Source: Tetrahymena thermophila SB210
Lineage: Eukaryota > Ciliophora > Oligohymenophorea > Hymenostomatida > Tetrahymenidae
DNA: 64,000 nucleotides
Direction: 5' to 3'
Assembly: GCF_000189635.1 (NCBI RefSeq)
Contig: NW_002476438.1
Span: 310,001 to 374,000 of the forward strand
The position numbers and the translations under genes were made by a program. Position 1 is the first letter of the stretch. Every line of letters starts with the position of its first letter. Positions 50,595-63,499 of the stretch are shown piece by piece. Under the pieces are notes generated by a model, which saw nothing but the letters and a program-made list of their open reading frames with translations, was not told where the DNA came from and did not search any database.

Positions 50595-53329
50595 TTTGAT
50601 TAAATATATTAGTAGAAGAGTAATTCTTATCTATTCTTGATAAAATTTTGTTAACTTAGTTAGCTATTAAGATTAATTATTTATTTTTTTTATTTATTTT
50701 TTTTGAAATTGTAGATAACAAACTGGCTTTTAATACTTAAAATCAGAAAAAGATTTAAATTATAAGTATATAGAATTTTAATAATTTATTAATGGTTTGC
50801 TTTTTTATGATCTAGATAACTTTTTCAGAATTCAAAAGTAGCTTTAAAGGATAAGTTAATACTTTATCATCCGTGTTGATAGAAGAGCTGAAAAATACTC
50901 ACTTTGAAAGAGCTTTTAAAAAAAATAATATAAAAATCAAACCTACTGATGAATATATTTTTCTATATTATAATAAATATAAAATTGTTAAATAACGCAT
51001 AATAACGCGAGTGTGTAAATATGATAGAGTATTTTTAATTTATTTTAAATAAATTTATTTACTAAATAAATATTTCTTAGTAAAACAAATCAGTAGTAAG
51101 TAGAATCAAGCAAGAAGGATAAAAGTTATATTTAGATTTTAGTTTAATAAAAATGGTATTTATTTTCTAATTTGTTTTTTCTATCTAGAATGAAGGGTAT
51201 AGGTAGTTAGTTAGTTTTTTTTCAATTAAAACTTTAAGATGATTTATGAATTGTAAAAAGTAATTCCTTAAAATCTTTTTTATATTAATTAGATGTAATA
51301 TTTGAAGACAAGTTAATTAGATTATTACTAAAATATGAAAGCTAATAACAATAAAAACTTATAATTTCAAATTATATTAATTTTTTTAAATATTTTAAAA
51401 GAAAGTATTTAAAAATAATTTGAACTCAAGATAGACATTAGATAAAAAAAATTATAATTTGCCTTACAATAACTTTGGTAATTTAATTTCATGCACCCTT
51501 GATTTTGTACTAAATAAAGTCAATGGTTATCTCGAAGAGCTCAATTTTTAATGTTTATGTTGTTAAATAAATATACTGTAAACTTCCATATATAGCTAAT
51601 CCTGTAATTAAAATATCACGAACTGAGTAGGTACAGATTTCAAATTTCAACAATTTATTCTTTAAAAAATATTTTTATTTAGAAATAATGAAGGCGGGTA
51701 TATTTGATAAACATAATAAATTTTTATTACAATTAATAGAAAAAATTTTAAATTGAAAAATATTTTTTTGCAAAAAATATCACAAAAATTTATATTTAAA
51801 TATCTATGTGAATGATAAAAGTTAACTATACTAAAAATCAATGTGCACATACTTGTATAATCAGAAAATAATTTGAGGACTGGATATAAAAAATGAATAC
51901 ATAATAATCAGTGCGCATGCTTGTAAAATATTCATAAATTATCTAATTACTGGAATTAATAAGAAAAAATAAAGCTAATTACAATTTTTAATTTAAACTA
52001 ATTTAATTTAATACATTTCTACTTCTTGATTTAATTAAAATATATATAGTTTTTTGTTTTTTCAATAAAATAATTTATTTGAGTTAAATTTGATAATTTT
52101 TAAAAATATTCATTTAATTATTTATAATTTAATTTATTTTAATAAATGGCTTTCTAAATTTATTATTTATATCATGTAAAAATTGAAACATAAAAGTAGA
52201 AATTATAATAAAAATCTAATTAGATTTTTATTATTCAATTTTAACTTTACTTTTTATGTTTGAAAGAAAAATAAAAAAAATGATAGATTAGAAATTTCTG
52301 TGCTATCGAATGTAAAAGAACTTAATCAATATATGGCTTTAGAAATCTTTTTTAGATACTGTATTTAATTTTTGGGGTATTTTAAAAATTAATTTTAAAA
52401 ATTTATTAATAGTACAAATAGATCAAATAAAAACATCATAAAAAACATTTACAAGCAATCTTTAAAATGAGAAGAATGAATTTTAGAAAATATGAAGATA
52501 AAGATTGTTGCTTATAATTTTAAAAATTAGCAAATATTTGAGTAAATTAAAAAAAATAACATTTTTTTGTTATTCTATTCAGAAATAAGTTAGATGTTGG
52601 CAGAAGTAATTTAAGCAATTAATACATATTTTTTATTTAATATGAAAAATTTGATAGGTAAGTCAATATATTAATGAATGTGAGAAAACAAACTATTAAA
52701 AATAAAGAATTTAGTTTACTTAGTAAATTAATAGAATGTGAAGAAAAAATAAATATATTCGTTAAGAAAAAGATTATCCGCTAAAAATAAATTATTTATG
52801 GTCTATTGATAATTGATTGAAATTATCAACTTCTTAATAAATAAAAAGAGTGTTTTACACTATACAGCATTCATTCATTATTAATATGACAGAAAGCTTA
52901 ATAATCAATCAATCAATCTTCGTTTTTATCAATCATAAATAGACTTGCTTGATATTTATATACTTTTATTAATAAATACTTATTAGTAAACGATTTTTTA
53001 TTGGATTAAATTTTCTTTTTCACAAAAAGATTAAGAAGAATAAGAAGAAGGAGAAAATAAATAAACAACTAAATAACTAAGTTAATAAAATATTAACAAA
53101 CCACAGGCTTGGCCTAGCGAGCAGCTACTTAACAAAATCGATTTTCAAATAATTCTTGAATATACCAAAGCTTAAATCATTATCTGAAACTTTGCTTGAA
53201 AACTATTCCTTATAATTTGAGAGTTTCTTAGATTAGCGTTAAAATAACATTCATTTTTCATACACATCAAGCATTAATTGAAAATCTAAATAAATTGCAT
53301 CATAAACTGAATTTTTACATTTCCTGACG
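50595..53329. other. 2.7-kb divergent intergenic region
   Basis: Between the WD40 gene (minus) and the first coiled-coil gene (plus). It contains the weak ORF at 50792-51193 and, at about 53098-53329, a less A+T-rich stretch that is probably the 5' untranslated region of the coiled-coil gene. An intron-like GTAAATT...CTATTCAG segment lies near 52530-52580, but no gene could be built around it. Confidence 0.45.
50792..51193 (+). CDS. Possible small ciliate-code ORF, hypothetical
   Basis: ATG at 50792 to TGA at 51191, 133 residues if real. The first 65 residues have a plausible mix (FSEFKSSFKGQVNTLSSVLI, then KNTHFERAFKK and KPTDEYIFLYYNKYK); the second half is Lys/Ile/Phe/Tyr-rich and less convincing. 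No family recognised. It lies within 200 bp of the WD40 gene start on the opposite strand. It could be a small gene, a remnant or chance. Confidence 0.22.
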
Positions 53330-55261
53330 ATGAGCAGTATAAATATCAATCGCACTAATTTAGAAAACATCAGCCCTTTTAGAAGAGATTCCGCGAACTC
53401 TGTTAGCATGAATCACTCATAACGAGTTGTAGGAAATACTTCTCATAAAAAGATAAACTCCTCTTCACGTGGTTAACTATCTCATAGATGCAACAGTAGT
53501 AGCAACACTTCAAACAGCAATACATTTGCAAATAGCAGTTTGAATTTACAATACAACGTGAATACTTCTATGAATCAAAATAACAATAATAGCAACACCT
53601 ATGTGAATGCAGGAAGCCAATCCAATAGCAATAATACTAGCCATAATAATGAGAATATTCTTTCTTCCTCTTTACTTCGTTCCTCAATAGCAAGTCATAC
53701 TAAGTAGCATTCAAGTGGAGTCCCAAATAATAATTTAGCTAGCAGTTATTCTAATTTGCCTTCAAGAAGTACTAATTAATTTTCAGCTTCATTGTCTAAT
53801 TCAAGCTATTCAAAAGCTCTCACTTCAATTGACATTTGTTGTGATTCTTCTACAAAAGTTTCTCATAATAATTAAACTCAAAAATTGCAACAGCATTAGC
53901 AACTCCAATAATAGTACTCCCTCAACTAGCTCAAATAAAATGCTATTAAAAAGTATTGTCTTCAATAATAGTAACAAACTCAATAATAATAGCAAACAAA
54001 TTAAATACCACCTTATCACTTTGAGAAAGGAACAAGCAAGACTCATAGAGGGCACACAAGCTCCTACAATAACTTCAGTTATGTCTAATAGTAGAATTCC
54101 TCAGTATAGAATATTTTAGGCAATTCTTAGAAACCAAATATGAATTGGAATGAGGCAACTCCACCTGGAAAGAGAGTAAATACAATGCCCTCCTAAGCAA
54201 GCTAATAGCTGCTTCCATAGCAACTGAGCATACCAAGCTAAACAAACAACGCAATAAGTGACGAAAATGCTATGTTAGCACTCAGCTAATCGATAAACAT
54301 TTCTACATACAAAGTCTCACCAAGACTTCTAAAAAGTTCAACAAATACAAGCTAAAACTCACATTAACCCATAAATAACTTTATGCAAGCTATTTCTTCA
54401 AATAATAATAATAATAACAGTAATACAAACAACAATTCTAGCTTAAATTATAGCAACTAATAATAACACTAAACTTCTACCAGTTCTAATTTATGCATCT
54501 CTAATTAGAGTACTAGTAACACTCAATAATAGCAGCTATAAATGAATCTATCTATAAAAAGAGTTTAGTCTTAGGATGAGGTTGTAAACTAACTCACTGA
54601 CGAAGAAGATTAAATTTATCTTGAAAAACTAAAGAAAGAAATAGAGGGTTATAAGCAAAGAGAAGTTCAATACCTGACTAGGATAAATAGTTTAGAAGGC
54701 GAAAATAAAGTAATCAATGAATCTGTATTGAAACAAGAAACAAATATAAAGAATTTAAAGAATGAGCTTACTAAATATTAACAATAGTCAAATAATACTA
54801 ACAATTAGAGTTTCCTAACAGGATCTTAACAATTGAATAGCAATTCAGAATAACAAAAGCAATCTAACTCAGGTAACAGTAGCAACATTAATATTTAGCT
54901 TCAATAAAAGCAAATAGCTATGTTAGAATCATATGTTGAAACCTTGAGTAAAAAATTGTAATAACTTGAAATGGAGTAGATTAGATAATAGAATGTTAAT
55001 CCTTAAAGTGCTTATGAAAAGTAATATCAATAGCAAAAAGCTAAGTATAAACAATTAGTAGAAAAATATTTCACTTTGGAGAAGGTCTTCAATTAAATTA
55101 CAAGTGAAAATGAATTCTACAAAATTACTCTTAGCTAATTAAAATAAGAATTATCTCACAAAGCTTCACTATAACAGAACCAATAAAGTTTGTAGTAAGA
55201 CCAAGGCTAAAGCAGTGTACTAAAAGCTTTACAACTTGCATAGACAGCAAAGCAACAATGA
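53330..55261 (+). CDS. Gln/Asn/Ser-rich coiled-coil protein 1
   Basis: Single exon, 643 residues, ATG at 53330 preceded by an in-frame TGA, TGA stop at 55259. Residues 1-400 are low-complexity (Ser, Asn, Gln, Thr) with several poly-Gln blocks coded by mixed CAA, TAA and TAG. From about 415 the protein is a predicted coiled-coil: DEEDQIYLEKLKKEIEGYKQ, REVQYLTRINSLEGENKVIN, then further heptads ending SSVLKALQLAQTAKQQ. I recognise no named family. The YKQREVQYLTRI...LEGENK element and the C-terminal QSSVLKAL motif are shared with the next gene, so the two are paralogues. Such architecture suits a structural scaffold or a condensate-forming protein; this is inference. TAA/TAG-coded Gln makes it unreadable with the standard code. 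Confidence 0.9.
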
Positions 55262-56616
55262 AAAAAAAAATTATTTTTTTGAAAAGAATAAAAATATTTT
55301 TTCCTTGTTTTAGCATTAATAAAAAACAATTTTAATGTAAATAAATTTAATGAGACAAATAAAAAATTTAATAAATTTAAATAAAAACCAAATAAACAAA
55401 CAAGCAAACAAACAAAACAAGATATTTGTTTGTTAAGATAAATAAAAAAAATCGTTTACGATTGGATAAAATTAATTAATTAATTTTAAATTAAAAATAT
55501 ATATTATAATTTAACTTATTATATAAAAAGTTTATTACATACATACATATACTTGTAAATATTATTAGCATTTAACATTTCTCATTCTTATTTTTTTAAT
55601 TTAGCTTTTATATATTTTTGGATTTTCTTACTTATCTGATTTATTTAAAATGTCATTCGATTGATAATAGAGAAATGCTTAAAATATAATAAAATTATTT
55701 TGTTTAATATTTCAAATTAGAAATGGAGTCTCTTTAACAGATAATTATTAAATAAGAATAATGATAGACTATGATTAAATATCTATTAAAAATGTATAAA
55801 ATAAGATTTTTTTCTTTTTGAAATAAATAAAAATGGCTAAGACAGAAAAACAAACATAAATGATTTAATTAAAAAAAATACTGTTAATATATATGTCTGT
55901 GATTAAATTAATATTGGAAAATGTAAATAAAATTTATATTGATTTTATTTAATGGTAAAATTATCAATCTCTATCAAATTAAACATCCTTACTAATAGAT
56001 TTCATAAAGGTAAAAAATATTCGTTAATAATCGAATTCCTCTCTCTTTCTGCCTGCCTTTCTTTAGTAGTTTGGATTTGAAAAATAAATAAATCAATTAA
56101 AATGAAAATTAAATAAATCAATTAATCAACGAATCAGATTAATACTAAATTAAATATTCGCAATGATGAATGATGAAACTCAATAGCTTTAATTATTATT
56201 AATTGGATTTACTTGTTTTATTAAAAGATTATTGCATGTTTTTAGTGTTCAATTTACTTGTAATTTTATATTAACAACCAACTTTGAAAGATAAGCTTTT
56301 GCTTCACAGAAAATATTAGTAATTATTTAATTAATATAGGCAATTTCTTCTTGAGCCAGTTGAAAAAAAAACAAAGTAAAATCAAAATTAACACTTATTT
56401 GTTTATTTCCAAATAAAATTTCGCACAAACAGCCAGCAACAGCAAGCTACAAAACAAACGCTTCTAAGTAATCAGAAAATAAACAAATAAATAAAGATAT
56501 AAAAATATAAAAAATTTGCTTTGAATTGAAGAATAAAATCATTTTCACTTGCCCTAATCATCATCTTAAAGTAATTTATTTAATAGAATAGATTTAGTAT
56601 TACAATCACAAAAACA
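55262..56616. other. Intergenic region between the coiled-coil genes
   Basis: A+T-rich with no recognised gene. The last 280 bases are less A+T-rich, contain CAGCCAGCAACAGCAAGC and probably form the 5' untranslated region of the second coiled-coil gene. Confidence 0.5.
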
Positions 56617-58677
56617 ATGATACCAACTGACAATTTAACTAGAGCCAGTCTTGATAACTTTGCAGCTTTTAAGAGAGCCTCTTCTTTTTCTAATATTCCT
56701 AGACCAAGCTCTTCTTCAAAAAAGTCTAAAGAGAATGAGAATTTTATATAATTTTAGCAACAATTATAATTATAGTAACACTAATAGCATTAAAATGTGC
56801 ATCAATCATAACTTTAGATAGTTGGATCTTCTGGAAATCTTCATAAGCAAGCTATATTAGTAAACTAGATACCTTTATCATTTAATTAGAACATACAAAA
56901 TAACCAAATTCCATTAACACAGAGGACAAAGGAAATAAATAATGCATAAATAACTGCTAATACAGCACATATTCAATAAATTACTCAGTAAAAATTAACT
57001 ACGTCTACTTCTAACAGCTGCTAAAACACAGCTAGAAATCACTCTTAGAATTAAAATGCATCAAGCTCTATTTCAGCATCTAAAATTAATACTTAATCTT
57101 CATATAGCATTTCAACGAGTAGCAGAACTTCTTCATAAAAGGCTCTTGGCCATACATAAAGCTCAAATAATCTAAGCAGTGCTTTAACTACTTCGAATTC
57201 TTCATCTTCTCAAATGAGTGCATTGCAACAGAATATTAGATTATCTCTGAACAATAATGCAACAACATAAATAGTTTAAAGCAATAACTAAACTGGAATA
57301 AATATTTCAAATACGATTAATTAAAATAATTCTTCTCTTCCTTAATCAACAACTAAAAATCTGAGAGAAATCTTGCAAAGCAGCACGACAAAACAAAATA
57401 ATTTGTATACACACAAGCAATCTGCATCTAATATTTAGAATAAAAATCAAAATGATGAAAATAACTCAAATTATGCAATTTAAAAACAATTATTAAATTA
57501 AAATCACAGTTCAAAGAGAGTTTTGACAACTCCAAGCACAATTGGATTGGATGAATCTTATGGTTTAAAAGATATGAATGTCTGTAAAAAAGATATTTTA
57601 AGAATGTCCCTTACAAAATAGAATTCAGCTGGAACAGCAGTCTCTACTTCATAAAATAATATGATTTTTTCATAAAATTAAACAATGTCAAATAATAAAT
57701 CATATAAAGAATATCCTAAATAGAGCAGTACTTCGCAACCTAAGCAAAGACATTCAGATATAATTGATGGAGCTAGTTCAAACAATTTACTGCATTCTTA
57801 ATCTATTTCAAATGCTTTTGCATAAAATTTAGAAGATAAAAACTTAACAACAGCTAAGAAATCAAAAAAAAATATTAACTTTTATAAAAAAGAAATTGAA
57901 TACTACAGATAGCGCGAATTAGAGTACCTCTAAAAAATCTAAAAACTGGAAAAAGAGAATAAGAGAGTTGCTTAGATAGTTTAGAAGAGTGATCAAGAAG
58001 TAGTTCTTCTAAGAGAAGAAGTAACAGCTTTTAGCAATCGTTACAACTTAAATAACACATCAAACACAAAAATTGAAGAAGGTGAGCAGAAGTAGAGAGT
58101 TATTACGCCTGCCTTCACCTCATAGCAAAATGCATAATATTCAGATATTAGAAATATTTAAGTAATGAATATTCATCTTCAAGACTTATAAGAAAAAGAT
58201 TAGCCTCTTTAGTTAAGTGATTTAAATCATAATAGCAATCAGCAGGTAGATGACATCGATTATGCAAGAAATCAAGAAAAGATAAACATGCTCTAGTCTT
58301 ATAGTGTTAATTTGGAATAAAAATTAAAGCTTTTAGAATAAAATCTACTTTAAGGCACCTCCTAAAATAGTAAAAGTATTAGCAGTACAAAATTGAATTA
58401 AAATAGAGAAACTTTGAATAGTTGCTATAAAGTACTAGAATAAAAATACACGCAATTATATAACAAAGCAAAACAATCTAAGCACGAGACAGATGATATT
58501 TAAACTCAAATACTTTACTATCTTGAGGAGATAAAAAAAATCCCAAAGCATCTTAATCAAGATATATGTGAATAAGATGAAGCGAATGTAGCACCAAGCG
58601 CCTAAATTGGTTAAAGTAGTATCCTAAAGGTTCTTGGCCTTGGTAAATAGCTAGTCTAAAAAGTTAGTAATCAGTGA
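56617..58677 (+). CDS. Gln/Asn/Ser-rich coiled-coil protein 2
   Basis: Single exon, 686 residues, ATG at 56617, TGA at 58675. N-terminal 420 residues are low-complexity Ser/Asn/Gln/Thr. A Lys-rich stretch (AKKSKKNINFYKKEIEYY) leads into a coiled-coil with RQRELEYLQKIQKLEKENKR at about residues 430-450, then more heptads with a second helical block around 570-650. It ends QSSILKVLGLGKQLVQKVSNQ-like. The order and spacing of the RQRE..YL..I..LE.ENK element, the low-complexity N-terminus and the QSSxLKxL tail match coiled-coil protein 1, so a tandem duplication followed by strong divergence is likely. No enzymatic motif, signal peptide or membrane span. Function unknown. Confidence 0.9.
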
Positions 58678-60063
58678 AATTGTCTGCAAAAGTGAATATT
58701 TAGAGCAAACATACTGATTTTTTATTAAAGCTAGCTCTAAAAATATCTCTATTACCATTTTTAATAAAAAAATAATATCTTATTATATTCTAGCATAATA
58801 CCATAAGTTAAACTATGTCCTAATTAATTCAATAAAATTTTCTATGAGATAAAAATTAGATATAAAAAATAAACAAACAAACAAATAAAATAAATTAACT
58901 TACATTCTATTCCATTCCATCATTTGTAGATAGATATAAAAATCAATAAATAATAAAGAATTAAATCAATTTATAAAATATAATAGATTAATATATAAAT
59001 AAATAAATAAAAAGTTGAGTCTTACTTATATTTTATTTTTGTATTATATAAATATACTCTTTTCATTAAATCATTCATTTTTTTCAAAATAGATATCTTT
59101 AAATTTTGTTGCTGCTTATGTATGTATAACCAATTTTACATATGATTCTATATTAATGTTGATTTACTTTATCATTTAATTCAAAAATTTTATTTAAAAT
59201 AATGGATATCCTTCTTGCTTTACTTGAGATATTTTAATATTATTTTAATTATATTTTTTGAACTGTTAATAATCAATTCTGAATGAATCCTTCCACTATT
59301 CTTCTTCTTCATCAAAAAAAAAAAGATTCATTAATTTATTTCGAAAACAAATTAATTAGTTAATTTTATATTGAAACGGGCATTTAATTTATAAAAATAT
59401 ATTGATTTTTAGTAATAAAAATAGGACAATTTTAATATTTGTTTATTTTATTAAAAACAAAGAAAGTATTTTTTGATTTAGAAAATCAATATTAGTTTAT
59501 TTATTTTTTTAAATCCTTCAAAAATAAACTGAAGAATATAAATAATTTGAAGATATTTTATTTTTAATAATGATTAAGATGATAGATGGATGTTTTTTAT
59601 TGTCAGTTTATTTTAAATATCATAATAAAAATAATAAAATTTATTTAATAATTAGCTTTTTAACATTTAAATGAAATACTATTTTTAGATAAATATTTTT
59701 TTAATTTTAATTTTCTTAATTTTTTTTAATAAAATTAAATTATTATTTGATAAATTAATTAATATAAAGAGTTGTCAAACAAATGCTTATTTTAGTATAA
59801 TTTAATTTATAAAAACATTTGATTGAAAAATATAAAAATTATGATTTGAAATGATGTTTGTATGTTTGTTAACTATATTGTCTATATTAGTCATAAATGA
59901 ATTCACTCAAACGATTAATTAATTCGTTGTAGTTATTGCAAATTATAGTTTTTAAGAAGTGCATTGAAATAATCATTTAAACTAAATTATTACAATTTAT
60001 TATCAATCAGTCAATTTTTACATTATAAATATAATATAAAAAGTAATTTAATAATTAATTGAA
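58678..60063. other. Intergenic region, no gene seen
   Basis: 1.4 kb of A+T-rich DNA between two plus-strand genes with no protein-like frame. It should contain the promoter of the kinase gene. Confidence 0.5.
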
Positions 60064-63000
60064 ATGAATTTGATGTATGATATGATATGCAGGAGACCTG
60101 ATAACACTCCTTCAGAATCTCATGGCACAACATTTAAGAATAATAATAAATTAAAACAAAAATAAGGTTCTTCTTCTTCTAGAAAGCCCAATAATATTTC
60201 ACAAAGCTATAGAGATAAGACTAGTTTATTAACTCCTATCGATCATGGAAATATAGCCAAAAACATATATTTAGGTCAAATCAGAATCAATCCTTAGCAA
60301 AATACCATTTAGCAATAGTTTTTATAGAATTAATAGATTTAAACGAAAATATTTTATAGAACATTATAAAAGAACGGATAAGCGTAATTAATTTAAAATT
60401 TTTTCAAGTTTTAAAATAAATAAATTTATCATTTTATAAAATTCAATTCTTAATTCTTGCAAATTGTAAAGAAAGCTATTTTATTTAATATTTTTTTATT
60501 TTGATAGGGTTTTAGCACAGTAAAACTTTTTTGAAACAGAGATGACTCCAAATTTATCTAAGTCTGACTTGAAAAATTACTCTCAAAAGCAGTAGGAGTA
60601 TTAAATTTTTGGGACATTTTCAGATAAAATGAATAGTTAAGTTTGTACTAATATTAATAATAACTACGATGCAAACTATTATAGTTCTAATAATTAATAT
60701 AACAATAACCTTAACGTTAGCGAACTTGCTATATAAAATTAGAACTCTTGTTCACAGTAAATGCAAACATCAAATCAGATAGATTAGCTCAACAATATAT
60801 AGGAGGAATAAAATAACCAGACTATTGGTTAAAAAGAGGACTAAGAAGCCATCTAAAAAGGTGATCTTTACTCGGATGTCTAGAATTGTATCCTCCTTCA
60901 TTTATTTAAATTTCTCATTCAAAAGTCCAGTGTATACAAAATATATTAACAAATAAGACTTAATTTTTTATTGATTCAATTAGCTAAAGATCATTTTAAT
61001 TGCATAAAATAAAATGCACTCTAGTTATTCAAAAAAGATTGTTTGTTAAACAATAAAATAAATTTCTACTTTAATTTTTTTAAATATATTTTTAACAAAA
61101 TAATACAATTTTTCATTCATTTTAGATACACTAAAAACTGACAATAAACATTTAATTGAAAAGTCTAATTATCTTTTATTTAAATAAATTATAGAAGAAC
61201 AACTATGTCAGAACTCTTTTAATAGCAATTATAATATAGGTAACAATCAGTTTAGGATTTCAAAATCTAAAAATGGCTTGAGGACTCCAAAATAAGTTAC
61301 TTAAAAGTAATAACAGCTCTCTCAGTAACAACAAAATTAAATAACTATCAAGGATTAAGCAAAATCAAAATCATAACAAAAGAGTCGAGGAAAAAAGGTT
61401 TTGAAGAATTCTACAAATTTATAACAAAATTAAAAGCAAGAAAAAACTTTTGAAATGTTGAAAGAAGCTCAAAACAGATTAAAGATGCTGCAGTAAAATA
61501 GGTTTAATAATTATAATGATTTAAAATAGTAAAGTTTATATCAAAAACCTCATCAAAATAGTTTGAAATAGCCTTTGAAAGAAGTTTAAATATCTACAGT
61601 AGAAAACTTTTCAAACGATAATTTCCATTTAAATTTAAAATAAGAATAATCGTAGAAAATTTAAAAGTTACCATCTTGTTATGTTTCTGCCTAAAACTAA
61701 AATAATTAAAATTAACAAGTTGCTGATTCGAGAAAGAGGGGATCTTGTCTTGCAAAATTAAATACAGTTGACTAGGATAATTCAATTGAACAATCGATTT
61801 AAGATCCTTCTTAAAAAAATGATTAAAATAGAGACTTATATTAGGAAAATTATAGAAAAGATCAAATCTAGGAATTCAAAAGAAACTAAGCTTAAAACAT
61901 ATAAAAATCTAGTTCAAATAATAATATTCCTTAAAATGAAGAATTTCCATATGAAAGCTAAGCTTAAATCTCACTAAATTAATTAAGTACAAGCAATATA
62001 AAAACAAGCTCAAATATTGAAAACAACTTTTCTCATTCTTCCTAGCACCATTTAAATTAAGCAAACTCCTCTAATATTGATTTGTAAAAAAATAAAAATT
62101 AAACTGACTAATCAAGATTGCTTAATTGTCCTAGTAAGTTAAATAAATAGCATATTTTTTCAAACAAATTTTGCTTAATTCTTATCTTATTATTATTTAA
62201 AATAATTAGGAAAACCTGTTTATCTAAGTGATGAAGATAAAAAAATATATGGGGACAGATTCTTAGACGGCTATCAGAAGCTTAGTCTTTTGGGAAAGTA
62301 ATATTAAAAAGGCTTAAATTAAATCAGAATTTTAGCAAAAAATTAAATAAAATGGGATTGACTTAAAAAAATAAAAATATTTTATTATTTAAAAAGAGGA
62401 GGCTTTGCTTTGGTTTGGCTGGCAAAATAATACAAGACAGGAATAAGCTTTGCAGTAAAGTAGATATGTAAATAAAATGGAAGTGATTCTCACATGAGAG
62501 AAATGAGAATTAATTAATAGTTTTATGACCTTGAAGGTGAAGTTAAAGAATATTTCCACTAATTCGAAGGTAAAAAATTTTGGAAAAATTTATCATTATT
62601 TTATTAGAATAATTTTATGTTTTAAAGGAATCAACAACTTTTTGAAGTGCTATGAGATAAGACATACATAAAGAGATATCTTTATAGTTTATGAGCTAGG
62701 AGGAGGTTCTCTTAGTAGCATTTTGTATGAAATTAAGGGAGAATTCTATAAAAATGAAAGAGTTTATAAAATAAATTTTACAGAATTGCATGATAAATTA
62801 TTTTAAACAAAAAGTAATAATTTGTTAAGATCGTTAATGAGGCACTTCTTCAATGCTCTCGATTTGCTACAGAATCAAAAAATTGTTCATTGTGATGTAA
62901 AACCAGAAAATATTTTAGTTGAATTAGATCAAAGCGAAGCTTCTTTTTAAAAAGTTCACTTGATAGATTTCGGAAGCTGTTTTTCTTTTAAGGATGTAGG

Positions 63001-63499
63001 GTCAATTGGAATGGCTACTCCTGAATATCTTGCTCCTGAAATGTTAGAGCTGTTTGCATAAAGATTCAACATAAATAATCAGGTTTCTTAAATTGAGCAG
63101 CTTGCTAAAATAGCTAATCCGTGGTCTGTAGATATGTGGAGTATGGGAGCAGTTATGCTAGAAGTCTTAACAGGTTTGCCACATTGGCTAGCATATAAAT
63201 GCAGAGTGGTAGATAAGTAAGGCAAGAGTAATTTAAAATATGGTTTATTCTGTACAAAAGGCTAAGACTATGAAAAAATAATATAAAAACAGTAATAATT
63301 CTGTGATAACTTCAGTAATAATGTTAAAGAAATAACTAAATAGTTTGATTGCTAAGTAACAGCCAAAAAATTTTAAGATTTACTCAAAAAAATGATGAAA
63401 TTTAATTCTATAGAAAGAATTTCTCCTCAATAAGCCCTTTAGCACCCATTTTTTTCTTAATAAAACACAATCGGAGACTTTTGTAGCACAGATAACTGA
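60064..63499 (+). CDS. Protein kinase with long Gln/Asn-rich N-terminus (DYRK-like HCD motif)
   Basis: Six exons: 60064-60383, 60508-61040, 61126-62133, 62210-62297, 62397-62569 and 62628-63499 (2,994 nt, 997 residues). Residues 1-620 are Gln/Asn/Lys-rich with a helical patch near 220-300 (LLHLFKFLIQKSSVYKIY). The kinase domain spans about 643-985: glycine loop GKGGFALV (649-656), ATP lysine Lys671 in FAVKQ, catalytic loop HCDVKPENIL (795-804), DFG at 821-823 followed by SCF, then ATPEYLAPEML. HCD in place of HRD and a Ser/Cys pair after DFG are typical of the DYRK/HIPK group, but the TPEYLAPE activation segment is not, so placement within the kinases is uncertain. All catalytic residues are present. 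The 65-residue insertion after PHWLAYKCRV is Lys/Gln-rich. The boundary between exons 2 and 3 is the least certain. Confidence 0.87.

Noticed and set aside
52462..52680. Possible small spliced gene
   Set aside because: An intron-like segment is present, but the frame before it ends at TGA exactly at the donor site and no upstream or downstream coding sequence could be joined in phase.
53825..54119. Two overlapping open frames on opposite strands
   Set aside because: Both are shadows of the Gln/Ser/Asn-rich part of coiled-coil protein 1; the true frame contains many TAA/TAG codons and so looks closed under the standard code.
61768..61977. Lys/Ile-rich open frame
   Set aside because: It is out of frame within exon 3 of the kinase gene, where the correct frame reads continuously into the kinase domain.
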